Source: Bilabrum cf. latius (taxonomy: Eukaryota; Bigyra: Bicosoecida; Bigyra; Bicosoecida). From it: a stretch of 64,000 nt of DNA. The notes under the pieces were generated by a model that was not told where the DNA came from, did not search any database, and saw nothing but the letters and a program-made list of their open reading frames with translations. The position numbers and the translations under genes are program-made. Where the stretch lies: the NCBI GenBank assembly GCA_965178125.1, contig OZ237756.1:744001-808000 (forward strand), in the 5' to 3' direction. Positions 1 through 11,516 of this stretch are shown here, piece after piece. How positions within the stretch are numbered: position 1 is the stretch's first letter; each line of letters opens with the position of its first letter.

Positions 1-5
1 GCGGT

Positions 6-2234
6 GTGACGAACGCGGTCAAGGAGTCGAGCCAGCTCTGGTGGATCCCGCCACCGCCCAGCTCCACCATGCCGCTCCCAGGACTGGGCGAGTACAAGAC
101 CGCATCTGGAGTGGATGTCGACGATCCTGTGGGCCCTTACGAGCTGTGCCTGGCCCATCCCGTGCAGCGAGCCATGGCAAGGCTGCTGGCCATGATTTGT
201 TCCATTTGGGAGCCCTACACGGTGGAGCAAGTAGAGTTCTTGGATCGATCGAAGGACGGGGCAGGGACACCTGCAGGGATCAAAGAGGCACTCGAGTCCG
301 TAGCTGCCGGTGAGGGTGCTGGTGAGGGTGCTGGTGCACCCGTCCGACAGGCATCCATCACTTCCGACCGTGCCCGGATCGATTCGATCCTGAGTCGCAC
401 CGAGCTATCGGAGCCCATCGCGAGTCTCGACACACAGTAGTAGCTGCTGAATGGCCTGCAGCGGGCTCGTGCCAGCGTTTCATCGAGCGGTGGAGCTGCG
501 CCCAAGCTCAAGATCGGTCCGGTGGTGCGGGTCACTGTCGGCTGCACGCCCAAATACTCGGGTCACGGGGCGGAAGAGTCCCCGCAGTGCAGTGCACCCC
601 ACGTGGACTACGTGCTGAGCGCCCTCGAGACGATCGTGGAGGCGAGCTGCTTCACGGAGGAGGAACGAGCGTGGGCGGCGGGGATGGTGTGCAGGGCGGC
701 ACTCTTCACCACGGAGCAGGCGAAGCGTCTGCTCGAAATCGTCACGATGTCAGAGACCGACAAGGTGCCCTGGAAACAGGGGTCCGGGCCCAAGCGGACC
801 ATGGCATCCGCGCCCTCTCGCAGCACTCACGGAGCGTATCGGCTGCAGATGCTCCGCCAGCTCTGCTCGAGGGTGAGCGGCGCCGCCGGCGGGTTTGCAC
901 TCCTGCACGAAGTTTGTTCCCTGGACGAGAGGCGGGCACTGTACAGCAGCCTGGGCTAGCTGATCGCCTTCTAGCCGGGCAATGGCACGGGAAGGTACAG
1001 GCTTCGGCTGGCCAACAGGAACGACACCGCTCTGCTGGACCTGCTGATCGGCTGCGACACGCTCTGCAGGCGATGGAGGCAGGAGCAACCGCCCGGCCAC
1101 GTCTGCTTTGACACTAGTCGTTACGGCGACGGATCCTGTTTTAGGAATGTTCTGCTCGACGGCAGGCCCTACCGCATGCCGGCTTGCTGCACCACAGAGC
1201 AGATCGAGGCGGCTGGAAGCGAGCTGCAGTTCGACTTCGTGAACATCTCCAGGCCGAGGAGGGATGCGCCCGTGTTCGACGACGTGCAGTCGCTCGAGCT
1301 GTTTGCTGGTCTGCATGCTCTGCTGCAGTGCGATGCATCTAAGGAGCAGCTGAACCTCGCCCTGGTTAGGGCGCACAACGTCATCCGGTCCGGGGCCCCC
1401 GTTGGCACGACGACGTTGGCAGCCGGCCATGGAGCCGGAGGAGCAGCTGCTGCTGGCTCTCACTGGGACGGTGGCATCGGCCTAACGGTATCATCCACGG
1501 CGACGACTGTTGGCTAGTCATCCCGCGCTGCCGAAGATACGACCGCTCTGCTTGAGGACCCCGTGTCCATCCGTCGATTTGACTTGCTCGCGTCTCTGCC
1601 AGCACCCCAGCTCATATCCGAGTAGCAGGCTGGGCTGATCAAGGGATGGTACGACGTATACCACGAATCAGAGGACAGGGGAACGCAGTTTAGCAAGCTA
1701 AAGGAGATGCTTCCTTGCACGGTGCAGCACAGGCAAGATGCTGTGCGGTACCTGAAGCGGCTTTCGGCTTCACGGGAGCGGTTTCAGTCGCACTCAAGCA
1801 GTACATCAACGGAGAGCCAGGGGCCTAGAGCCTACAAGCAGTACGCATTTAAGCAATTTCACGCCCCCGTATCCAGGTTCGAGCTATCGTCGGGTATGGG
1901 GCCAGTAGACCCTGCATCCAGGGTACGCAGGGGCAGCACCAGTGGCAGCGGTAGCTCGCGAGGCAGGAGTGCATCCTCGCCTTCTTTATTGACGCAGCCG
2001 TTTGAATTTCCCGCATCGTTTGGAAGGCGGCCGGCTGCAGGATCTTCTGGACCAGCAACTGGGGGTGCCGGGTCACACTGTGTGGACGACGCACCCACCG
2101 AGTCTTGGATGCGATCTTGTAATGCGCTTGTGTTCCTGAAGCAGGCCATTGGACAGTATTACCTGAGTGATGATCAGGTGAGGAATACCTACGGTTGGCA
2201 TTTAAGCCGATAGCGTTGCTCTCGGGCTGTATAA
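6..2234 (+). CDS. Long host-side ORF with in-frame TAG codons, function unknown
   Basis: A single frame stays open from the window edge to TAA at 2232-2234 if TAG is read as sense. In-frame TAGs are at 435-440 (a tandem pair), 957, 972, 1515, 1623 and 2211, with no internal TAA or TGA. The 5' end is probably cut by the window. The product of about 740 residues is rich in Ala, Gly and Ser. It has a low-complexity Gly-Glu-Ala stretch near residue 105 and a Ser/Arg-rich stretch near residue 650. I recognise no domain. It could be a host gene or a retroelement gag-like ORF. Codon use is GC-rich, unlike the viral DNA from 5.1 kb on. Confidence 0.5.
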
Positions 2235-2630
2235 AGGCTGTACCTGACATGTCCGCGGCATGCACACCGCTGCACCGACCGCGACCATCATGCAGCATTT
2301 TTGGTACTCATTCCCTCCAATATCACCCTACTGATTTTGTGAGCACTCTCTTGCGGTTTCTCTCGCAGCTTTTAGGAATCCTCCGCTGCTTCCCGGAGGC
2401 CGATGTCCAAGTCGAGGCAGCAGTGACCGCGTTCAGCAGAATGCACGACATGCGAAGGTGAGGCAAATGAGCATAACATCATGCTGAGACTTTAGTATAT
2501 TTTAGAACTTAATTTTGCTAGACTTGCGCTCCCTACTCGCCCCAAATGCAGCTTTGCAACAACCGCGAAGCAAGTGCTCCAAACCGAGTAGCATAGGCTC
2601 AACCTCTTCAGGCGGATCGGCTGGCTGAAC

Positions 2631-3077
2631 ATGGTGAATCCAGACAGCCCAGATCACTTCTATGATTTCGATTTGTCGGATCATGAGGCGCATCGCGTTG
2701 CAACGATCATGACCGTGCTGGCCGTGGCTGAGCCAGGCGAAGATTTCGTGGATGAGGTGTACGGCAGACCAGAGCCCGTCATCGGCTGGGAACTCCCCAT
2801 GTCGTGGTACATGGAAGACCCTCCTCACCAAGGCAAGCTTCAGTTTAGGTTCAACGACGAGACCCAGGACGACAACACGGACTGGAAGTGCCGTGCGAGC
2901 ATGCGGAGGCATTTCCTCGTCTTTAACAACTGGAGTGGGGAGGACCCTGCGAAGATCGAGAGCGGGTACAAAGACATGGGGGGAATGCCTCTGTGCGGTG
3001 CAGACAATGCGTTCGTCACACCGGAAGGCGAGTTCACGAGGGCACTACCGAAAGGGGCGGCGGGCACGCAGATCTGA
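2631..3077 (+). CDS. Hypothetical 148-aa protein
   Basis: This ORF runs from an ATG to TGA with no internal TAG. It encodes an acidic, Trp- and Asp-rich soluble protein with no recognised domain. The frame continues upstream of the ATG through one TAG at about 2593, so the true start could be further 5' or in an upstream exon. It lies in host-side DNA before the viral junction. Support is only an open frame of plausible composition. Confidence 0.3.
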   Translation: MVNPDSPDHFYDFDLSDHEAHRVATIMTVLAVAEPGEDFVDEVYGRPEPVIGWELPMSWYMEDPPHQGKLQFRFNDETQDDNTDWKCRASMRRHFLVFNNWSGEDPAKIESGYKDMGGMPLCGADNAFVTPEGEFTRALPKGAAGTQI

Positions 3078-5117
3078 TCTCGGGTCCCAGACTTTGGCGG
3101 TTAAGCAGCATGAGCTTCCCTTCTGATGATGTATGGTACCAAGATTTGTGATTCTACCGGATTGTATGTTAGTCTTGCAATCTGCCGGTCCATGTCTTTG
3201 GATTGAAGGCACTCGTCAGGTTGTCATTTTTGGGCCGAAAAACCCGGGATTTTCAGTCGAAAGGTCAACTACAGCATCGATACAATACCAACAACATTTC
3301 TTATCAGCACATCATGGTATTTGTATGTATTTTCATGCATACTCGAAGTAACTATTTGTGTTGCCCTGTATATCGGTCTACAGAGTGCCTCCAAAGACAA
3401 GCTGGATCGGGCCATTTTCCAAGACGCGGTCTATGGGATAATCATAGTCGAATGGGAACTCCACGGTTCATGATCAGACGAACATATGAATGAAATTTAC
3501 GTTGGACTAATTCATACCGGAATCGATCCCCCTTCTTGGTGGTGGAGGCCCTGTGCAACTGTGGCCATCCCAGTGTGTATGCCCCTGACTGTATCCCTCT
3601 TGCGCATTTTCTCATTGAATCTTGAGTTCGCTGTAATTTAATATACTATATCAATGCATAAGTCAAGGGCAGTAACCTATTTACACCAGATTGACTGACC
3701 TAGTAGGACGGCTGCCTGGACGACCAAGCTTCGTCTCGATGGCTCGAGTCGGGAAAGCCAGAATCAAAGAATAGATAAAGAAGTCAGCATTGTCGAATAC
3801 ACATACAATTATTATATCACCAGGGACATTGATTTTAAGAATTTACGATTATTTACGAAGCCACCGGCCTTGCTTTGCGAGCTGCGCTGAAGCCGTTGTT
3901 CCCGATTTATCCCTCCTATACTGGTTATATTCAATTGCAGTGAAGTCCAATTGGTATCCGACATATCAAAATGCTATTATGGTTCATATAGACCTGTTTC
4001 GTATTCCTTGGCTGGCCAGGATCCGTGGAGAGGCTCAAGTTGAGGTCTCATGGTGCAGCATCACGTTACGCGACCAGATTTCTTTCTGGGATATGAGAAG
4101 CCGAACACGGGCTTTTAACAAGTAATTGTGCCTATATGACCCTCTGCGTCAGCTGGAAACTCTAAATTAAGGCGAGACCAAGCATACCAAGTTCACCACC
4201 CTGGATATCACCGATCCCAAGATCTGAGGATGTATACAGTACATGTGAACAAATCCGCCTCACGCCGACACGTAATCAGTAATGGTATATGATTACAACC
4301 AGAGCCCCCGTTTTTTTCGAGCTGGGTCGACCAGCATAGCGAATTTTAGCGGTTCGAGGTTGCAATCTTCAGGTTGCGTTTGCGCGATTGGGCGAGAGAT
4401 TGGCTGGTTGGGCAGGCTACCGTATAAAATACATCATACTAGTTATACAAACGTTATCAGATTATCGCCCCGATGAGAGATTACGGACCCCGATTAGGCT
4501 TTCTACTTGAGTGGTGATACAGACAAATGTTCCTTTTACTCCAGTAATTATGCGTTTAATACATATTAGTGGCGCTTAAACAGTCCATAATATGTATTTA
4601 TTAAGGTTTAGCCAATAAGTAAATTCGTATCATTGATGGTTAGAGGAGGAACACACCGATTGCAGTTCGGTACGTGTGCTGTTCACCACCGATCCTTGCA
4701 TGAATTATATCTTGAATGGGATCCTACTTCAGGTTAATGGTACAATTATGATCGATTGTATCCACATGTGGATTAACAATATTTGATTTGGACGCAGTGG
4801 TCCGAGATTGCAGGACCAAGTGTACGACGACTGCAAGCGCCCTGTGAATCAGGCCAACCACCGCAGAATTGATGTTTCTATGGGATCGCACAACATAAAT
4901 GGATACAAATATACTGATTCTAAGATATGGACCATATTTCTGTAGGTTCTGTCACACGCATTTACCTGATCTTCCCTGTTGGGATTTTGGGATTTTGGGA
5001 TTTTCAGCGAAGCACAACCGGGAACGTTCCTTGAAGGCTGCCGCGTCAATATATGGCTCCGAATTAAAGCTCAATGGTTACAACCGGTACTCCAGGCCGT
5101 TTGCTTGAACTCAGAAA
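3078..5117. other. Gene-poor host flank of PLV-1
   Basis: No convincing gene is visible on either strand here. Base composition is intermediate between the GC-rich host DNA and the AT-rich virus. A short tandem run of a GGGATTTT-type unit (three copies) lies at about 4979-5003. The boundary with viral DNA is near 5,130, where an open AT-rich viral frame starts abruptly with no terminal repeat. Confidence 0.6.
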
Positions 5118-7595
5118 GTGCCTCTTGTTCGATTACAGGGCTGGTTTATTGATATTCGTAATGATGGGGCTTATGTAGTGGCACCACCAAGTGGCATAAA
5201 TGGGTCAAAATACGAAGTTATTAATAATGTAGAAATAAAAAAATGTCCTAAGGAGCTTTATAAATTTTATGAAAAGTATATTATTAAATCCTCTAAGAAA
5301 TCCAACGTGAAAGGGGCGAGTAAGAAAATATTCAAAATTGATAATCAAGATGTGAATAACTGTATGATGAAATTCATTCTAAATGGTAAAGACTGGTCAA
5401 TTATATTAAATAGATTAGATAAGAAATATTTAAATAATTATTGTGATTGGTATAAAGCAACCCTAGCGAGTAAATATTTAGGATTTAAGAAGGAATGGTA
5501 GGAGTGGAGCAAGAAGGGCAATACATACGACTACCACAAAAATAACAAGGTGTGGAACTCTATCCATTATTTTGATAAGTTAAAAACCTTTAATTTAGTT
5601 AATTCAATAATTTAGAATGATAAAAGTTTAAAGGCATTTGTGAAGGATAAGTATATTTCAAAGTGTTATTATCGTCCTTATGACGAGAATATTAACGGGT
5701 ATACAGAAATTAATAAACCTAAATTAGATGATATAGAGAAGCCCGAACGATTTTTTAAATATGAATATAATTATGTGGTAAAAAGTGATACAGGAACAGG
5801 TAAAACAACAGCATTTAAGAAATACATTAAACAGGTTCAAACGCCGTTCTTATCCATTGTATCCCGTGTATGTTTAGGCACAGAGCAATACGAGAGCTTT
5901 TTAAATGAAGATATTAAATGTGAGTTCTACCAGAATAAAGATTTTGATTTTGGATAGTCTCTTATTATTACGCCGGAAAGTATCCCCCAAATTGTGAATT
6001 ATGATTTTTCTAAATACATCGTATTCTTGGATGAATTCAATAGCATTATAGAGCATATATTAAGTTCTACCACGATGAATAATAATAGGGTTCTTGTATT
6101 ATTTATTATTTTAAAAATGATAAGGACGTGTAAATAGTTTATTGCTGTAGATGCTGACATATCCCAGATAGCGATGAAATTTTTAAAATGTGCTGGAGTA
6201 GAATTTAGCTTCATTAAGAATAAATATAAGCATTTTAAGGACGTAAAAGTATATTTTGAAAAAGACCAATAGAAATTTTACGATAAATTAAAAAGTGAAG
6301 ATAAATTTATACTGGCGTGTGATAGCAAGAAGAACGCAGATACATTTTATAAAATGTTATGTAAAGATGGTATAGAGGACGTTAAATTACTTACTAGTGA
6401 TTTATTACCTGATGAGGATGTGAGCTTAGATAAATATGATAAAATTATATTTAGTCCTAAAGTCATTTACGGATTAGATAGTGTAATGGAGCGCCCAGTG
6501 TATGGATTATATAAAGGAAAAACGATTCTACCGCCGTAGATGATGTAGCAACTGGCAAGATGTAGAAATCCCGAATATATGAATATATATTTTGAAGATG
6601 TAAAATCCGTTTATCCAAGATATGAGAATTTAAAGGAGGTATAGACGACCTTAAATATGGAAATTAACGCATAGACAGATTTATATACTAAATTAGAAAA
6701 ATACGAAAAAAGGATAATGTAGGAGAATGATATTGACATTGATATTTTTGAGGGAGAAGATGATGAAGAGATAGCCCATAAAGCAATGATAGAGGCATCA
6801 TATAAGGTTTATTTACCACTCAAGAAATTATATAATTTCAAATGTGATACATACGAAACAAATAAATATATTCATTTATAGCTTATTCTTAAAAACAGGG
6901 GTGCCGATGTATAGGTGGATAAGGAATTACCACAACGAATGAATAAATAGCAGATGAAAGAGGCGACAATGGAGATACTACAAGAAAAGATTAATTCATT
7001 TGATGTAGAGAACGACCATATAAAAAGAAGAATTGAAATTTTAGGGCTACCAGAGACAGCCATAACGGAGGATATTAAAATGTTATTAATTGATAATTAC
7101 AAATTAATGAATTATTTTAATTATGCTAATTTTAAGAGAAAAGATAAATATAAACTAATGACAGAATTAAAGGATAGAAAGGATTTTAAGGATGAGAAAG
7201 CAAAAAGTACAAAGAATAAAATAATCATATTGTAGGAGATGTTATAGACGCTTAAATTGAATAAATTTGATTTAAGTTATACACGTAAAAATGAGAAATC
7301 CATTAAATATATAGAAATGGGTAAAAGATATGTAGAAGTAAGCGGGGCGAGATTATAGAAGCCAATAGAAACCGATAGTGAATTACACGGGGCAATCGTA
7401 AAATTATATAAGTAGTTATTTGGAAATATTAAAACCTCTTGGAGTATGGGGAATAAAAAGGATAAAAAGGATAGAGAATTAAGAATTAAATTCACCAAGG
7501 AGAAAGAATTATTTGATGAAGTTTATAAATATTAGTATCCCGAAATGAAGGACGTATACAAGGAATCCAACGAACGATTAGATTAGAATATTTAA
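5118..7595 (+). CDS. PLV primase-polymerase/helicase, 5'-truncated, 19 TAG codons
   Basis: Replication protein of PLV-1, read through 19 in-frame TAG codons to TAA. The first residues carry the tail of an archaeo-eukaryotic prim-pol domain (DIRNDGAYVVAPPS), but the upstream catalytic acidic residues are missing. A helicase follows: Walker A SDTGTGKTT near residue 222, Walker B VFLDEF near 302, and a motif VI-like segment around 474 (ARCRNP) resembling origin-binding-protein SF2 helicases. Two TAGs sit in that motif, where homologues commonly have Gln. The frame begins at a GTG after TGA at 5106, so the left end of PLV-1 was lost by truncation or recombination. The gene is probably non-functional as it stands. 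Confidence 0.8.
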
Positions 7596-7609
7596 TACCT
7601 TTTTTATGT

Positions 7610-7626
7610 GTTTAAAATAACTTAAA
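7610..7626 (+). promoter_or_regulatory. PLV promoter-like motif
   Basis: A GTTTAAAATAACTTAAA element 27 bp before the ATG at 7654. It is one of seven instances of a near-palindromic motif at fixed spacing from PLV start codons. Confidence 0.55.
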
Positions 7627-7653
7627 CATTATATATTTATATAATATATAGTG

Positions 7654-7956
7654 ATGAGCGATATTTAGAGTTCAAGCAATACATAGGAACAACCAAAAAT
7701 TAATTATATGTAGGAATATTACAAAACAAACAAAGACAAATGGAATAAAAAATATTTAGCTAGAGGAAATGAAAAAGTTAAATGCGATGTGTGTGATTGT
7801 TATTATAGAAGGAAGGACAGAACGAGACACGAACGAACGAAGAAACATCAAAAAAATCTTAAAGAACCAAAAAAAGATATACTAGAGGAATATATCAAGA
7901 AACTTAATCAAACCTTGCTTAATAGCGGGATTAAACCACCGGAGATATCAATTTAA
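7654..7956 (+). CDS. Small zinc-finger protein of PLV-1
   Basis: A 100-aa basic protein with three TAG codons near its N-terminus, ending in TAA. The centre shows a C2H2-like finger, CDVCDCYYRRKDRTRHERTKKH, split here as CDVC plus a downstream HxxxxxH. It is followed by a Lys-rich helix. The start follows a TATATA stretch and the shared promoter motif. Zinc-finger proteins of this size are common in PLV and may bind DNA, but the role here is inferred only from the finger. Confidence 0.6.
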
Positions 7957-7996
7957 ATTTATCTATTTATTTATTTTTTATAAATAAAAAGATTTT

Positions 7997-8518
7997 TCAA
8001 CCTTTAATAACCATCCAATTAGCGGACCAATCATTAGAGGAATTACCACCCGTTAAATGAATCGTAAATCCATCGGTTCCTGCTACTACGTGGGAAAATT
8101 CAACCGGCTCACTGGCGGGGGTGATTGTAGTAATAAAAACCAAATCACTAGAAGTCATACCCGGAACACTAGCAAATTCAGTAGCACCTCCACCACTCCA
8201 AGTTACCCTTCCTTTATGCGCTACGGTGTTATTTGCTACTACTTCACCTTTTACGGTTAAATCACATTCGTGCCCGTCTTCATCAAAACTCATAACTAAA
8301 CCAGCAGATGCGGTATTGGCGCCGAATCGTAAAGCTTGACCCGAAGTGATGTAAGAAATACCCTTACTGTCAAGATGTAATCCTGCGTTGCTAACAACTA
8401 CATCACTACTATTCACAACAGCATTTACATATAGACCACTACTATCTAATCTACCAGTTGCGACATTCTTACATTGAATAGATATATCATTAGGTTGCGA
8501 TAATCTTGCTAAGCTCAT
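7997..8518 (-). CDS. Fibre-like / structural protein, 173 aa
   Basis: A complete ORF without TAG codons, preceded by a TATATATA stretch directly before the ATG. The protein is rich in Ser, Gly, Val, Thr and Asn, with repeated short beta-strand patterns and no Cys clusters or catalytic motifs. This composition resembles trimeric fibre or head-decoration proteins of phages and PLVs. The call is based on style only, not on a specific family match. Being free of TAG and less AT-rich than its neighbours, it may be a more recent acquisition. Confidence 0.45.
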   Translation of the reverse strand: MSLARLSQPNDISIQCKNVATGRLDSSGLYVNAVVNSSDVVVSNAGLHLDSKGISYITSGQALRFGANTASAGLVMSFDEDGHECDLTVKGEVVANNTVAHKGRVTWSGGGATEFASVPGMTSSDLVFITTITPASEPVEFSHVVAGTDGFTIHLTGGNSSNDWSANWMVIKG

Positions 8519-8571
8519 TTTTTGTATATATAAATAAGAGAAAAACTAAAACTTATATCAAACCTATAATA

Positions 8572-9279
8572 TTAAACTTTCATTAATTTTTTAGCTCTAT
8601 CTACGGCGTCCATAAAGCTATCTTTTAATGTTGGTTCATTCCATAATACAAACCTAGACCAAAAAGCGGGTGATTTATAGTCTTTAAAGTCTTCATTTAT
8701 TGAATGTCTTTTAATATAATTTTTCTTTTTACGGTTTGCTTCCTTCTCTCCATCTTTATTATAATATTGTATAAAGTCCATATATGGGATACCATCCTTC
8801 TTAATTCCACCAAAATGAACAGTAAAAAGATCATCATTACCTTGAACTACTTTAATCATATATTTTTTATTTGATTTAGTTGATTTGTATAAATTAAAAA
8901 CTGGTTTAGGTCTAAATGATTTCACGTGTCCGTTATTAAATTTTTCCTTCATTGCTTCCTCTATTTCTTCCGTGTCTAATTCTCCAAAGGTTAAAGGGGT
9001 ATCTTTATTTATTCTTTTAGTGGGTCTATATATATCTCCTTTTTCCTAATATCCCTTTTCTCCCTTCTAATTCTTCCAATCCTCTAATTTCCACCTTCTT
9101 AAATTTTTCTATGCTTCATTTAATTTAATTTTATCATATGTCCCCCCTAGTTTTTTATATGATTTAAAGTATGCTAATGAACGATAAGCTGACGGTTTTT
9201 TATACGTTCTATTTACTTCTTGGATTGCTTTTTTGTAAATTTTAGGATTATTAATATAACTAGGTATATTATCATTCAT
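8572..9279 (-). CDS. DUF5872-DUF5754-like fusion protein
   Basis: Reading through four TAG codons joins an N-terminal segment to the C-terminal ORF, giving 235 residues. The first ~70 residues resemble DUF5872 (AYRSLAYFKSYKKLGGTY, then a RWKLED segment). The last ~100 resemble DUF5754 (KNYIKRHS then SPAFWSRFVLWNEPTLKDSF). Both families of unknown function are known from large algal DNA viruses and PLVs. The stop-to-stop frame only makes sense if TAG is sense. Family assignment is from remembered motif patterns and should be confirmed by profile search. Confidence 0.65.
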
Positions 9280-9445
9280 TTGTATAATTAATAAAATGAT
9301 AATTTTTTAATAGCGTGAGCCTTTTTTTTTTATATTCTTCATAGAGTCTTTTATTATTTGGATTCTTCATTAATTTATTTTTTACCTTCTTTAATGCCTT
9401 CTTAATAGCATACTAAACAAAGATATTACTAATAATATTAATCAT
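9272..9445 (-). CDS. Small basic ORF, 57 aa
   Basis: A short Lys/Asn-rich frame with one TAG, ending in TGA and overlapping the start of the downstream gene by a few bases. No domain is recognised. It fills the space between PolB and the DUF5872-DUF5754 gene and lies on the same strand, so it could be a real small viral gene or chance. Confidence 0.3.
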
Positions 9446-9472
9446 ATATTATATAATTAATAAATATTTAAT

Positions 9473-10972
9473 TCAAAGCATTAAACCGCCTTTTTTTCCT
9501 TTCCTTGATATAATTTCTTCTTTTTCATTTACGACCATTAAATCATTCTATCCGTGGATAATTAATTTCTATCCTTCTTCATTTATCTATTCTTTTTTAT
9601 ATTCACCTAATTCTTTACCTACTTTAAAATTTAATCTTTTGTTAAATGTGATACTGTCGGTGTGAATTCGTATAATATGTTTAGCGTTGTTCTTATTCAC
9701 TTTCTTCATCAATCGTTGTCTTCCATATGCCAGAATAAAAGGCTTCAATTTTCCCCAGCTATATTTAAAGGGTACTTTATGTTTCAAATGATAAATAAAT
9801 TCTCCGTCAGTATCCATTTCTACACGGTCAATATCAAATTTATCTATATTTATTTTTTTATCGTCTTTTGATGTAATTGTCTTTTTAGAGGAACTACATA
9901 ATTTACCCCATAATGAATTTAATATTTCTTTTGCTAGATATGATTTGCTTTTTAATTTGTAGAACATTGAGACATAGGATTTAAAAAGTGTTTCACTTTT
10001 GATAAATTTATCATAGGTCATAAAATTAAATTCATCGCTTGACATCTCTATCTCACAACCATATTTAACAAACATATTCATATCTGTAAAGACATAATAA
10101 GTAAATTCATTTTCAAATACCTTCATCATTTGAAAGATATTCGGGTCGCATTTTCCACGGCTTACCTTACATTTATAAATCCCTATTTCGTTTTTATTAT
10201 TTATCTATTTATTATCAATTGTTTTATAAATAGGATTTCCATATGGTAGTAGTGAATTAGATGACATAATAGAAGGATAATGACTATTTATATCGTAGGT
10301 GATAAACTCCTCATATTGTCCCTTCTTGTGATATTGAATCCCGCCACGCGTTGAACCTTCAATAAATACCGCTTCCTCTGGGGTTATATCTGGTGGGCTA
10401 TCTATCATCATATTAAACATTGTAAAGAAATGAAGGGCTGTTTGTCTGATTCCATATTTCATTACATCTAATAATGGGTTCTCGTCGTGTAATTCATCAC
10501 TTGCTATACTCAGCCTTAAGCTCCATTCTTTGATATCTTCATCCTCTGGGCATTCGTGAATGGTGTAATGAAGATAATATTTCTTTGAATGATAATCGGT
10601 TAGGCTCTCAACTCTATATTTATCTTTTTCAATTATTTCGGCTTTATCGGTTAATTTAACAACCATAGATTTATGGCACCGCACAAATAAAGGTTTCATC
10701 CTCTAGACGGCTTTAAATGAACCATCTTTATATTCTAAACAAACCCTTTTAAAACTCTCTTTTTTCCTACTTAGATAATAGACCTTTATATCGTCTTTCT
10801 CTCTAATCTCTATATCCATTTTTAAACCTGAAACAAGTTTATAAAGGTTCTTTGTAGTTATGGGCTTACCGTTAAATACCTTTTCTAGATACTTCACGGA
10901 TTGAATGGGGTTATCATACTTTTTACCAAAGCATATATTTAATTGATTTAACACATTTTCATAATTTATCAT
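9473..10972 (-). CDS. polB: Family B DNA polymerase (PLV, protein-primed type), 499 aa
   Basis: Replicative polymerase of PLV-1. Reading TAG as sense gives one frame from ATG at 10972 to TGA. It has motif A YDINSHYPS (about residues 226-234), a motif B region ending LWGKL (about 354) and motif C HTDS (about 437). TAGs separate these motifs into three blocks under the standard code. It is much shorter than Maverick PolB (usually over 1,000 aa). No clear 3'-5' exonuclease motifs are visible, so this is a compact or exonuclease-less form. A TATA-rich element directly precedes the start. It is transcribed away from the downstream retroelement insertion at 11015. Confidence 0.85.
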
Positions 10973-11014
10973 TTCCTATAGTATATTATATTTAATATAT
11001 TTTTAAGCCATTTT

Positions 11015-11144
11015 TGATGCCAGAGTGTACGCGCAACCTAGTCTCGTTAACAATCAGACATGGCAAGACCTGACAAAGCTGTGCCTGTGCGCGACCCTTG
11101 ACCGGACTGACCGGGGCTGGGAAGAGCACGTGCACTACTCCGCC
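11015..11144 (-). repeat. Split direct repeat B2 (family 2)
   Basis: A 130-bp repeat that appears identical to 11347-11476 and closely matches 45590-45719 and 45922-46051. Confidence 0.8.
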
Positions 11145-11170
11145 GAGGAGGAGGGGGTTGGGAGGGTGGG

Positions 11171-11346
11171 CAAAAATTACCCAATCTCCGCCCCTCTCCT
11201 GAACACAGAGAGGGTATGCGCGTCATCGCAAGCAATCCGTTGGCTTGGTCGCACCTTCCCGGTCGCAACCGCCATCGGAACCCAACGAGACGTTCACGCG
11301 CTCCCACTCTGGCATCAACACCGAACCCCATCCGGCGTTAGGATCA
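11171..11346 (-). repeat. Split direct repeat A2 (family 2)
   Basis: A 176-bp repeat matching 12917-13092 (A1) and the two copies at 45746-45921 and 46236-46411. Confidence 0.8.
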
Positions 11347-11476
11347 TGATGCCAGAGTGTACGCGCAACCTAGTCTCGTTAACAATCAGACATGGCAAGA
11401 CCTGACAAAGCTGTGCCTGTGCGCGACCCTTGACCGGACTGACCGGGGCTGGGAAGAGCACGTGCACTACTCCGCC
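11347..11476 (-). repeat. Split direct repeat B1 (family 2)
   Basis: The second 130-bp B copy. It abuts A2 and lies just downstream of the recombinase gene in element orientation. Confidence 0.8.
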
Positions 11477-11516
11477 AAATCTTACCGCCATGTCTTGTAC
11501 GCTGCGGCTGTGTGGC

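Noticed and set aside
4270-4420. Possible tRNA (a GGTTCGAGG-like T-loop near 4350)
   Set aside because: No matching acceptor and anticodon stems could be built by eye.
5118-7595. Interpretation of the TAG-broken frames as a heavily decayed pseudogene
   Set aside because: All 19 interruptions are TAG, none TAA or TGA, in an AT-rich sequence where random decay would mostly create TAA. The homologous motifs continue in frame across them.
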